Part shown: piece by piece, positions 7,969-19,769 of the stretch | Layout: each line of letters begins with the position of its first letter | How positions within the stretch are numbered: position 1 is the first letter of the stretch | Assembly: GCA_014904845.1 (NCBI GenBank) | Contig: MU119757.1 | Span: forward strand, 1 to 20,831 | DNA: 20,831 nucleotides | DNA from: Acephala macrosclerotiorum | Taxonomy: Eukaryota; Ascomycota; Leotiomycetes; Helotiales; Mollisiaceae | Direction of reading: 5' to 3' | Notes under the pieces: generated by a model | Databases searched by the model: none | What the model was told of the DNA's origin: nothing | The model's input: the letters and a program-made list of their open reading frames with translations, nothing else | Made by a program: the position numbers and the translations under genes

Positions 7969-10579
7969 ATGGCCACAACCTCCGAACTTGACAAAATCAG
8001 GCGTAACTTGATCAAGGAACGCCTAGCCACCTTCCGTCACTGATTTGAATCGACACGTTCGGACCTTGATGTCGCCTCATCGTCCGTGCAAGCTGTCTTT
8101 TCGACGGCTGTCACAGCAGGTATTGCTCAACTTCATGTCACCACCTCACTAGCTAATATATGTAGTTGCTAAATCCCTCGTGCTCGACCTTATCCAAGCT
8201 CTGCTGATTGAACCAGCGGCTCGAATCCTTCCTTCACGAATAGCTGACAGAACCCTCTCTGGTGACCTTGCTATACTATACAGCCGCTTGGATTCGAACC
8301 AGTTGGACAGCGCATTAGCTATCCCCCTGATAGAACAGATTGTGGGGAATGAGCCTGATGCGCTAACCTGGAATGATGCGGATATTTGGCTTGCCGTGTT
8401 TGAGTTAGTCGTGCGAACAACTCCTGCCACGCCTCCGACTGCCTTCGAGAAAGCCGTCTTCGACACGCCACTCCGATCCAGCTCTGCTTCTCAGAGGGGG
8501 ATTGAGCAGACACACGACGAGGTTGACCAGCGAGTCTGCGAGGAGCTCATAGGGCGAGTCTTCGACAATGTCGGAGGGTTCTTTGAACGATACTTTGAGA
8601 GGAAGACATGGTCGAATAAGGCGGGGGATATCTACGAAGAGTCGAGAGCCCAGTATACAGATGGTCGCTGGAGCGGGTGGCCAGAGCCTTCACTTCAAGG
8701 TCCATTTTTTGAGTGGTTCATGACGTTCCAGGACACTGTTCTCAGCGGACTTGGCCGTAGGTATTATACATTAGCGAACAAAGTGTTGAGGGGCTCGGAG
8801 GCTGATCGTAAGCTCGATATTTTCCTCACCCCCGCCGACGTTGCCTTACCGAACGGCGAGCACGACTGGTCAAATGTACTCGTTATTGGGGAGCACAAAC
8901 AGAATCCTGATGAGGATCGTTCTACAAAAACACTGGTGCAATTGGCAGAGTATGCGCGCGAGGTGTTTGGAAGTCAACTAGACCAGCGGTTCGTGTCCGG
9001 TTTTACGATCTGTGGAAGCGTGATGCGGCTTTGGTTGTTCGACAGATCCGGTCCGTATGGCTCTGAGAAGTTCGATATCCACAAAGAGCTAGAGCGATTC
9101 ATTAAGGTTATTGCTGGCTATGCGTTAATGACTGATACAGAATTTGGTTTGCATACGTTTATTAAGCGTGACGGAAATGATAAGTATATTATTGCACAAA
9201 ATGTAAGGATCTACCTGGAGGGCAAGCCGATCGCTTCACAAAAGGCAATAGTGTGCAGGGGAACGACTTGCTATCGAGGAAGGGGACGCGACTTAAAAGA
9301 CTGGGAGTGCGTAGTGAAGTTCGCTTGGCCGTCTAACAAAAGACAACGGGAGGGAAGACTATTGAAATTAGCTAGAGAGAGAGGGGTTACAGGCGTTGCT
9401 GAATGGTTTTATTATGAACAGGTTGCTATTGATGGGAGTCTGGACACGATTGCAAGTTTGCGGAAAGGCATGAAATTTAGGCCACCACGGAAGCTATTCA
9501 TTAAAACCTCTTGGGTCGAACATGGTACGGAGTCTAGTCGAGCGAATTCGAGAACGGGAAGTAGTCTCCGGGGAAGATCTAGGAGCAGCGTGGGACGCTT
9601 GACCGGTCTCGGAATCACTATAAGCAGTACTTCGATTTTATTTGCCGAGCAGAAAAGGAAACGAGACGAACGATCTACGCCTGAGATTGGTGTCGTCAAG
9701 AGATCCAGATCGGATGACAGTCAAATTGTTGTTACATGTGCGGAGCCGGGCATGAAAGAGTATGGGCTAAACAATTTCAATATTTACAGTATCGAGGAAC
9801 TCGAGGTCGATAGTTTGGCAGGCTGTGAGAGTGAGGCATACGGCAATCGGATACACTGCTGCTTAGTGGTTTCACTAGCTGGGCGACTACTTTATGCATA
9901 TAGGTTTGTCAGGGAGCTTCTAGAGGTTCTACGCGATGCTATTGCGGGTCACAGGTCGTTGCTTGAGAATGGGAAGATTCTTTATCGGGATATTTTCGAA
10001 AACAATATTATCATTACAGATCATACTGCTGAAAGAGACTCGAAAGGAAGATTGATTGATTTGGACTTGGCGAAGGAGTTAAATAGTATGTCGAGTGAAG
10101 CCAGTCATCGGACTGGCACTATGCAGTTCATGGCAATTGAAGTGCTCTAAAGTAAGGGGCATATCTACCGGTATGATTTTGAGTCGTTCTTTTACGTCTT
10201 CATATGGATGTGCATTCGCTATAGTCATGAAGAAGCCGGTGACAGGTTGGAAGCAGCTAGAGCAAATGAGTTAAAGCTTAACAAGAAAAGGGTGCGACCA
10301 GCGAAGACAAGTATATTGCGAGGATAGTATACTGGGACTTATGCAGAAATTTCCAATATTAAGCGTGGCCATATGGTCGGCTTTGAAGATGTCACTGCGA
10401 AGTTCGCCTCTGAGTTCACCAATCTCAAGGATTTGGCTGAAGACTTAAGGGACGTCCTCTTTCCAATCCGTGGTAAGCTTTTCACAGGGACCTACAAAGA
10501 TCGCAACATTATGTATGGAGAGATGATCAATGCATTCAACAAGGCAATCACGCATTTGGAGGAGTCGGTATATGCATAA
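7969..10579 (+). pseudogene. FunK1-type fungal protein kinase pseudogene (854-codon frame, three internal stops)
   Basis: Start ATG 7969 (MATTSELDKIRRNL). Exon 1 is 7969-8119; a 46-nt intron 8120-8165 (GTATTG...GCTAAT...TGTAG) is followed by exon 2, 8166-10579. The frame runs 855 codons without a frameshift. Residues about 268-350 hold LDIFLTPAD, VLVIGEHK, LVQLAEYAREVFGSQ and FTICGSVMRLWLFDRSG, characteristic of FunK1. A basic Ser/Arg-rich linker follows. The catalytic segment is ILYRDIFENNII (657-659 YRD), then GRLIDLDLAKEL and GTMQFMAIEVL. Breaks are TGA 8041-8043 (after TFRH), TAA 10148-10150 (after AIEVL, fits CAA to TAA) and TAG 10325-10327 (in RG*YTGTYAEI, fits TGG to TAG). The HRD histidine is Tyr (TAT, expected CAT). 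FunK1 kinases are a fungus-specific family of largely unknown function. The piece 8180-10150 is still open and could only yield a truncated, probably inactive protein. Confidence 0.9.
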
Positions 10580-10933
10580 GCGAGGCGACAACTAGGAGTC
10601 AGGATTGTGCGGAGTTTTGTTGACGGGTTTCTTTTCTTTTTGCTACAAAGGGTCTGGGGAAAACTGTACGATACAATGATACCAGGGATGTCAATAAACG
10701 TGCGACTTGTATAATATACGAATTGTTTCCCATAAAGACGTTCCGCCTTCCACCTCTTGCCTCCTTCCGATGCCAACCTCTTCATTTTCTCTTGTGGCGT
10801 TTCGCCCATGCATCTGATCCCCTATCCTCCTCGCCTTGAACCCGCTTCCCTCGGCCATACCTACTCCCGCGTCAGGACTGACCGACAGAAGGACAAGGTC
10901 CCTTTCAGATATTCGTCCCAGCAGATGCCCAGG
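10580..10933. other. Intergenic, no supported gene
   Basis: Short overlapping frames occur on both strands but none has a motif. The interval separates the convergent 3' ends of the FunK1 and Myb-like pseudogenes. Confidence 0.5.
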
Positions 10934-11095
10934 GGCAAGTAGGCACACAGAGCTTGAGCTGTTCTCTGTCCACCTGTGGGAGGAAGCTTACTCGCTTCTG
11001 GGACGGACCATGCTCCAGCGCGTGCGTATTGCGGGACGAGTCCTGCCTGGAAACTTTTTGAAGATCCAGTCCCAAGGCTTGCCCTCCTTCTTCCA
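10934..11095. repeat. Right copy of dispersed repeat (3' end of Myb-like gene and its flank)
   Basis: This segment matches 1029-1177 in the same orientation. The shared sequence includes AGGCACACAGAGCTT and CCAGCGCGTGCGTA, and similarity crosses the stop codon of the Myb-like frame. It therefore marks two members of a repeat family, one near each end of the island. Confidence 0.75.
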
Positions 11096-12404
11096 TGCCA
11101 CCAAGCGCTGCTCGTCTACAGGGTCCCATGGGATATTCATCCTCACGCTCAAACCGCCCTGCTTCTCGGCCTCGCTCGAGCAACCGTCATCGTCGCTGCT
11201 GACATCAAGATCGCTGTCGCTCAAATCACCGCCGTCATCGCTGCTGGACGGCTCACTCCCCTGCGACACAAGAGGTTGGGCATGCATGGCTCTGCCATGT
11301 TGGGGTCGGGGACGCGTCGCATCCTTGTGAGTACGGCCTGCCTCTGCGGCAGTCGACACAGCCTTGCCACCAGACGAGAGCCGGGATGGGGTATACCGGC
11401 TGAAGCCAGTGACGAGGAACGAATGTTGCTCCATCGGCTTGATGGTGAAGTCGTCAATCTTCCCCACATGGCCGATGCTCGCGATGAGTCGGCTAAGCTG
11501 GCCGAAAGAGACTCCTTGCCCGGCATAGATTACAGCTGTGAAGGAGCAGCAATCTGCGGAGTGCGGACGGAACGTAGCCGTCGGCAGGACGGCTCTGGAC
11601 GATCGGTCGAGGTTGTCAAGAATCATGTGATTTAGTGCTGAGTCAGTGCTGCGGGGTTTTAAGAGATCTCTCTCTCTCTGAGAACCATCACAACAATAAT
11701 CATCAATATCATCAAATCAATCACAAAAGTTGACAGAGGTTGCCATAATCGGGCGGCACGTCTGCATCCGTGGCGTGTGGTGCAGAAGGTCGAGCCTGGG
11801 GACTAGGGACTACAGCAACTCTCGAAGCCTGATCAGGTGGGGAGTGCGACTTGGGAGAGCGCCCATGAGGCTTGGAGCGTGGTCTCTGTTGGCCGGTAGA
11901 CCTCTGTTGCAGGCGGTGCTTGGGCTTCTTGTGCATTGGGCCGTCTTGAGATGAGGACGGCCGTTTCCGCTTCATAGGACGTGGTTCCTCATCGTCCTCA
12001 TCCGACTCGGTGTTGTTGAGCTCAACGTCGCTGTCACTGTCGCATCCCGCCTCATTATGACTCGGCTCTGGCGGTGGATCAAGGTTGGGAAGCGATTGCC
12101 GTCCGTTGGCCGGTCTTGGACTTCCACCAGCCCTCTCGGCCGTTACCACTGCTGCCACAACATTCACCTCTTGCTGCGTCCCGTTATCCTCATCAATCTC
12201 CTGCTCCACTTCTTGCTACTCCCTCGCCCCCTCATTAATGAGGAGAGTGTCGAGCGCATGGTCAACCAGCTCGTGTTCGTCTGCTACGCCTCGACCAGTA
12301 TAAAGACGACCCTCTTGACTAAGCTGAGTCTCTGGCGACGCTCTGTAATAGCGTAGAGGCGGGCTCGAAGAAGAGGTCGTAATCTCGGATTTAGCGTAGC
12401 GCGA
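10988..12404 (-). pseudogene. Myb/SANT-like DNA-binding protein pseudogene
   Basis: On the minus strand a frame is open from the AT-rich boundary (about 12404, GSRYAKSEITTSSSSPP) to a TAG at 12218-12216 (REGion NEGARE*QEVEQE), then continues to 11735. An intron at 11734-11638 (GTCAAC...ACTCAG, 97 nt) joins YGNL to SLNHMILDNLD, and exon 2 ends at TAA 10988. No initiator ATG is visible before the AT-rich tract. Visible regions are an acidic Ser/Asp/Glu stretch, a basic nuclear-localisation-like MKRKRP, a conserved-looking block (HSADCCSFTAVIYA, LIASIGHVGKIDDFTI) and a C-terminal Myb/SANT-like domain with W-x-D-x-x-DEQRL, WKKEGKPWDWIFKKFPGRT and AIRTRW. The stop fits CAG to TAG. The exact intron ends are inferred from frame and the GT-AG rule, and other choices are possible. 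Such proteins are repeated in many ascomycete genomes, with unknown function. Confidence 0.75.
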
Positions 12405-13599
12405 TCCTTTTGTATTAATACAGTTCCTAATATAAAGTTCTCGTGAATTTTTTTTTTACTTCGTACTTTACCTTTTTCCAAAAACTTAAACTCTATATAA
12501 TTTTGTCAATTATTATTCAAATTAAAATTTGATTAAAACTATTAATGCGTTTATATATTCTTTTTTTAATAATACAAAAATCTTACAAAAATATTAAAAA
12601 CTAAGTTTAATATTTTGTGTGTTGTTTTTTAATCTCAATAATAGTTTTTATTTTAATATTTATATTTGCATTTAAAATATTAAACAATTTTTAATTTAAA
12701 GTATTTTAAGTAATTTAAAAATATAATTTTAATCGTTATCGCGCATATTTTAATTTAAATTTATTTATTACAATCTTTAAAAACATTTTATAATATTTAG
12801 TTTTTAAATACTATTAAATATACTCGATTAAATTTAAATTAAAAAAATAAAAAAATTAATTTATAAATTGTATAATTTTTTTAATAACGAATTAATTTTT
12901 AATTTTTTTAGTATAATAAATAGAGATATTATTTTATATAAATATATATTTTAAATTAAAATTTTCGAAAATTGAAACAATTTTTATATTTAAAATCTCG
13001 ATATAAAAATTAGTAAAATACTTATATTTTTTACTTTTAAAATTTCGATTTATAATATAAAAATTAAATCGTTCGAAGTTTTAAAAATATATTTAAATTA
13101 TAATCTTTATATTTTTATTTATTTTATAAGTTTAAATTATTTTTAATTACTATTTTTTTATCGATATTCGAAAATATTATTTATTTCGCTTTTTTCGTTT
13201 TCGTTTATATAAATATTTATTACTTTATATATATATTTCTCATTTTTTTATATTTAAATATTAATACGTAAAATACTAAACAAATTGTTTATTAGTATTT
13301 TTTTAAATAAAAAATAATCGTCGTTTATATTTTCAATTTTTAATTTTATATTTCTTTAAAAAATCTTTTATTATATTTTTTTTAAATATAATTAAATACA
13401 CTTTAATAATTTCTATATATATATTTTTCGAAAAACTTCGAACATATTATAATATAAAGCGTTTTTTAATAAAAGAATAATATTTTAATCGATCGAATTT
13501 AAATATAAAATAATCGTCGTTACGTAATTTTTTTTTTAATAGTATTTATAATCGTAAAATAAAAATGAAAATAAAAACATTAAATTATAATTTTATTTG

Positions 13600-14460
13600 C
13601 GTTATTATTATATATATTAATAATACGATCTTTTTCGAATTCAAAGAATAGTTTTTTACGAGATTTATTATTATCGATTTACTCGAGAAAAGTGCATTAA
13701 AATAGTATTTTTAAAAGTTTATATAAAAAAAATAAAACGCGAACGCGTAAAAACGCGCTTTTAAAATTAAAATCACGAGAATATAAACGAGTCGATTGTA
13801 TTATCGTATAATAGTTCGCTCGAGAAATACGAAAAAAAAATATAAAAATATACGAAGTTTAATATCGAAACTTTTTATTTCGTAAGTCGTATACGCGAAA
13901 CCGTTTTAAAATAATTATTAATATCGTACTACTTATTAAAATTGTAAAAAAAAATCGAAATTATTAAATCGATAATTGTTTTTAAATTATCGAAAAGTTT
14001 AACGTTTAATATTATTATACTTTCGACGCGAAAATTAATATTATTAGTTTCGATTTTAAAAGTATTTAAATTGTCGTCGTTTAATAAAACAATTAAATTA
14101 TTTATATTGTATTAAAAAGATTAATCGTTTATTTTTATAATAAAAAGCATAATAAACGTAATTTATTTAAATTTTCGTTTAAATTATCGTTTTACGTTAA
14201 TTTACTTTAATTAATAAATTTTTTTTTTTATTTATAATTATTTTTTTAATTTCGTTCATTTTATTTAAATTTTAATTTTTCGTTATAAAATTTTACGTTT
14301 GTAATTTAATAAATAATAATCTTTCGATTATAAAAAAATCGCGATCGTTGTCGTTTTCGTTATTATTTATTTTATTATTACATTCGTAAATAATATTAAT
14401 CTCTAATTAAATTCGTATAAATTAATTTTTATTATATATTTCGAATTTCGAGTTTATAAT
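13600..14460. other. CpG-relic-dense block inside the AT-rich tract
   Basis: CpG is much denser here than in flanking AT-rich sequence (for example ACGCGAACGCGTAAAAACGCG near 13,735-13,757 and clusters near 14,070 and 14,340), while C outside CpG is still very rare. This suggests a formerly GC-rich, perhaps coding, part of an element whose non-CpG cytosines were lost. No protein can be read from it now. Confidence 0.5.
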
Positions 14461-15005
14461 TTTAATTATTATTAATTATTATTATTATTAATCGTAATAT
14501 ATTAAATAATATATTATTCGATTTAATTTATTAAAATTTATTAAAAATATTAATTTATTTTAAAATTAATTTACGATTTATTATTATATTTTTAAAATAC
14601 AAAAAAAATATTTTATAAATAATTATTTTAAAACGTAAAAATAAATAAAAATAATTGAAATTTTTTTTATTAATTATTAATTATATAATTAAATTATAAA
14701 AAAAATAATAAAAATGAAAAATTAAAAAATTTATATAAATTTTTCGTATTATTTTTATAAAATTAAAATACGTTTTATAATTCGTCGTATTATATTATAT
14801 TATATTAAATTTTTTTTTTTTTTATATTTTTATTATAAAAATATATATTATAATTTTTTAATAATATTAAAAATAAAAAAAATAATTATAAATTTTAATT
14901 AAAATTATTTTATATTTTATTAATACTATTTTTTTAATTATAATATAATCGATTAAAAAAATTTAATAAAAAGAAAAAAATTTTAAATAAAAAAATCGAA
15001 TATAT

Positions 15006-15074
15006 AAAAAAAAAAAAAAAAAAAAAATAAAAAAAAAAAAATATTAAATTATTAAAAAAAAAAAAAAAAAAAAA
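15006..15074. repeat. Cluster of long A runs
   Basis: Three A homopolymers (about 22, 12 and 21 bases) lie within 70 bp, separated by short A/T interruptions. They could reflect a retroelement poly(A) tail expanded or degraded by slippage, or low-complexity drift. Confidence 0.6.
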
Positions 15075-17034
15075 CAAATAATAAAATCGCGAGATTTTTA
15101 TATTTTATAAAAATAATAATAAATTTATACGCGCGTTTTATTTAATATAATAATCGCGATTTTTATATACGAATTTATTTATTTAATTAATAATAATAAT
15201 AAAAAATTAATATTATAAATAATATTTTTAATTATAATTATTCGTTTAAAAAAATTATTAAATATATAAAAATTAAATTTAAAATATTATATATTTTAAT
15301 AATATATTAAAATAAAAAAAATAAAATATTTATAAAATATTATTTAAAAATTATATTTTATAAATTTTGAATATTAATTTTATTATATTATTAAATTTAT
15401 TAAAAAAAAAACGTAATATAAAATAAAATATATTTTTATTATAAAAAATACGTTTTTATAATAAATTATTAAAATTATATATTTAAATAATAACGCGATT
15501 TTATAATTTATAAATTTTATTATAAAAATATTTATATAAATAATATAAAAAATATTTAAAATTATTAAAAATTTTAATAATAAATAAAAATAAAATATTT
15601 TTTAATTAAAATATATAATTTAATTAAAAAAATTAAAAAAATTTATATTAATAATAAATAACAATTTTAATATTTTAATAATATAAAAAATTATACAAAT
15701 TATTAATAATTATAAATAAAAAATATATTATATAATTATTTTATAAATTATATTTTCGAAAATTATTTAAAAAAATAAAAAATAAAAAATAATAAAAATA
15801 TTATAAAGAATTATAATAATAATAATAATTTAATTTAAATATTATAAATAATTATAAAATATAAAAAATAAATTTAAATATATAATTTATTTTAAATAAT
15901 AATATTTTAAATATATATATATTAAAAATAATAATATGAATTTTATAAATAAAAAATTTATTATTAATATAATTTATATAACGAATAAAAAAAAAATATA
16001 AAATTTATAATTAAATTATAAAAAAAAAAAATTATTTTATTTAAAAATTCGTTTAAAATTTTATAATAAAAAAATATTAATAAAAAATATTTTTAAATTT
16101 AAATTAATTTATAAAATTAAAAATAAAATAATAAATAAATTATATAAAAAAATAAAAATTATAATTATAAATTTTTATTTTAAAAAAACGATTATAATTA
16201 TAAAAAAAACTTTTATATAAATTTATAAAAATAAATATATATTAATTTATTATATATTATAAATATTATATTTTTAAATTAAAAATAAAATTTTTAATAT
16301 ATAAATTAATAATATATTAAATTTATTAATATTATAAATTAAAATTTAAAAAATATAAAAATATAATTAATTATTATTAATTAATTATATAAATTATAAA
16401 TTCAAAATATATAATTATTAATTTTATAATTTTATTATTTATTTTATTAATAATTTTTTAATTATAATAAATTAATATTTTTAAAAATTATATAATATAA
16501 TTAATATTATAAATAAAAATTAACTAATTATATAAAATACGATTTTTTAAAATATAATATAAATAAAATTTTATAATTTAAATTTAAAATAATTAAATAA
16601 ATATTTTATATTTTTAAATTTTATAAATATATAAAAAATTAAAAATTAAATTAATTAAAAATTTATATTAATTTTATAAATAAAAAAAATTATTAATTAA
16701 TATAATTATAAAAAAACTTTTAAATAAAAAATTTTATATAATTATTTTATAAATATTAAATTTATAATAAAATAAAAAAATAATATAAAAATTATTAATA
16801 TTAAAATATATATATATATTTTAATATTAATAATTTTTTTTATTTATAAAATTAATATAAATTTTAATTTAATAATAAAAATTTAATATTTTATTATTTA
16901 AAATACAATCGAAATTAAAATTAATTAATTAGTTTTTTAAAATATAAATTAATTATTCAATTATAAATTTTAATATTATTTAAAATAAAAAATAATAAAC
17001 GAATTATATATTATAATACGAAAAAAAATATTAT

Positions 17035-17112
17035 AATATTATAATACGCGAATATTATAATACGCGAATTTTATAATACGCGAATATTATAATACGAAAA
17101 TATTATAATATA
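17035..17112. repeat. 16-bp tandem minisatellite, about 4.9 units
   Basis: Units of AATATTATAATACGCG begin at 17035, 17051, 17067, 17083 and 17099; the last unit is partial and the third and fourth differ by one or two bases. A related partial unit precedes it at 17007-17020. Each unit carries the palindrome TATTATAATA and a CGCG that escaped C-to-T change, except in the last two. Confidence 0.85.
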
Positions 17113-19490
17113 AAATATATTTTAAAACGATTATTTTTTATTTTACGTATTAAATATTAATTTTAATTACATATTATTTTTATATTACGTATTATATAAA
17201 TATTTTATATAGTATAAAATAAACGTTTTTAAATTAAATTTTTAACGTAAAATCGAATAATATTAATTATAATATTATAATGTTATTAATTATCGAAATA
17301 TAAAAAATTTAAAAATTAAATAAAATTTTAATATTTTTATTAAAACGAGAAAATTATTAATTTAATTTAATATTTAAAATTATAAATTATTAAATTATAT
17401 AATTACGAATTTATTATTATATTATAATTTAAATTATTTAATTTTTATTAATTATAATAAAAATTTATTTTATAAAAATATATATTTTAATTAAATTTAT
17501 AATTTGTTATTTTCGTATTTAAATTATTTTTTAAATTAATAATTTTAAATAAATATTTATAAAATTATAATATTAAAATTTTTATAAAATTAATAAAATT
17601 ATATTACGACTAATTATAAACGTAATATTAATATTAAAATAATTAAATTAAAAAAAGTTTTCGTATTTAAACGAGTTATTTTTATTTATTTGAAATTTTA
17701 AAACGATAAAAATATTATTATATAAATATTAAAAATCGAAAAAATCGAAAAATTAAAATTATTTTATATTTTTATTTTTTATTACGATTTTCATATATTT
17801 GATTAATTTAATTTTAATTGATTTTATTGTAGTTTTTTTAATTTTTTTTTAAAAATTACAATTACAATTATTATTATATTATTACGTTTTTTATAAACGT
17901 ATTATAATATTAATTATATTAAAAAAATATTTTTTATTAATCGTTTTATTAAAAAATATATATATTATTAATAATATTAATTTAAAATTTAATATTGAAA
18001 TATTTATAATTTATAATTTAAAATATTAATTAAATTTATTATAAATCTTTTAAATAAATTTTTTAAATACGTATTAAAATATTAAATTACAATTTAATAT
18101 AAACGTTTATAAATATATTTATAAATTTATAAAATATTAATAACTTAATTTCAAAAATTATATTTTATATAATATTCGTTTAATAAATTATATTAAATTT
18201 ATTAAAATTAATTAAAAAATAATTAAAAATATTTTAATTTTTAATTAATTAATTAATAATAATTATTTGTAATAATATCGTTTTTTATATAAAAATATAT
18301 ATAATTATTAATTTTTATTCGTTTTAAAATATATTTAAATTTTATAAAATTAAATATTTAAAATATTTAAAATTTAAAAATATTGTAATTATAAAAATAA
18401 ATTATTTTAAAAAATATTATTATTTTAAACGATATTTTTTTAATATTAATCGAATTTTATTTAAAATAAATATAAGATTTATTTTTATTTATTAATTAAT
18501 TTATTATTATTTTTTAAATATTTTTATAATTCGATTTTTGTTTTTTAATAATTATATTTTTTATTCGTGTAAAATATTTTATAATTTTGAAATAAAAATT
18601 AATATTATTTTAAAATATTTATTTTTAAAGTATTTTATATAATATAATTTATATATTTATTTTATTTAAATTTTTATTTTTTATATTAATTAATAAATAT
18701 AAAAACAATTAAATATTTATATTAAACGTATTTATAAAATATTTTTTATTAATAATTTTTAAAAATTTTATATAATCGTAATATAATATTAATATATTAT
18801 TTAATCGATTAAATTAAAATTATAAAATATAAATATAATTAAAATAAAAATAAAAAAATAAATTTAATTTAATATAATATTTAAAATTAAATAATAAATA
18901 TAATAATTTAATTAATTATTTAATTAAATTTTTCGTAAAAAAATATTATTTTATATAATAAACGTAAATTTAAATTAATTATTTAAAAATTCGAATTTTT
19001 TTATAATTAATTTTTTTAAATTTTCGAAAAATAATTATATATTTTAATTTCGTTTTTATAAAAAAAAAAATAATAAATTTTCTTTATAATTCGATAATAT
19101 TTAATAATATTTAATTGAAATTTTTTAATATTTTTTATAATAAATTTATTATATTTCGTTTTTTTAATAAATCTTTATTAATTTATAATTAATTAAAATT
19201 ATTTAAAAAATAAAATTTAAAATATAAAATTTTATTTTAATATTAATAATAAATTTTTTTATTATAATATTTAATTTAAAAAAATTTATATGATTTTTAA
19301 TATAAAATTAAAAAATAATTAAAATATTAAATTATTTTTAATATTAAATTTAAAAAAATAAAAAATTATAAAAAGTTTAATATTATTAAAAATATTAAAA
19401 ATATAATTAAAAATTTAAAAAAAAATAATAATAATTTAAAATATTTCGAATTTTAAATTTTTTATTTAAAACGAGTTTTTTTTTTTTAAT

Positions 19491-19769
19491 TTTTTTTTTT
19501 TTTAAAATTTAAAACGAATTCGTTATATAAAAAAATAATTATAATAAAATTATATATTTTTTTTTAATTTTTTTTATAAATAATTAATATCGAAAATAAT
19601 ATTAAAAATATATTTTTTAATATATAAAATTTTTTTTTTTTTTAAAATTTAAAACGAATTCGTTATATAAAAAAATAATTATAATAAAATTATATATTTT
19701 TTTTTAATTTTTTTTATAAATAATTAATATCGAAAATAATATTAAAAATATATTTTTTAATATATAAAA
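19491..19769. repeat. Perfect tandem duplication, 140-bp period
   Basis: Positions 19491-19629 and 19631-19769 are identical base for base, including two CpG sites within AACGAATTCG and one in ATCGAAAA. The copies adjoin directly, and each starts with a T run. Identity within otherwise heavily mutated sequence means the duplication is later than the mutation, or that the unit was too short to trigger it. Confidence 0.9.

Noticed and set aside
8149..8513. Minus-strand frames of 105 and 64 codons
   Set aside because: They are antisense shadows of the FunK1 frame, which carries the recognisable motifs.
10836..11635. Plus-strand open frames of 164 and 219 codons
   Set aside because: They lie opposite the Myb-like pseudogene, overlap each other in different frames and have no domain. 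The minus-strand reading has conserved Myb-like residues, a consistent intron and a related copy elsewhere.
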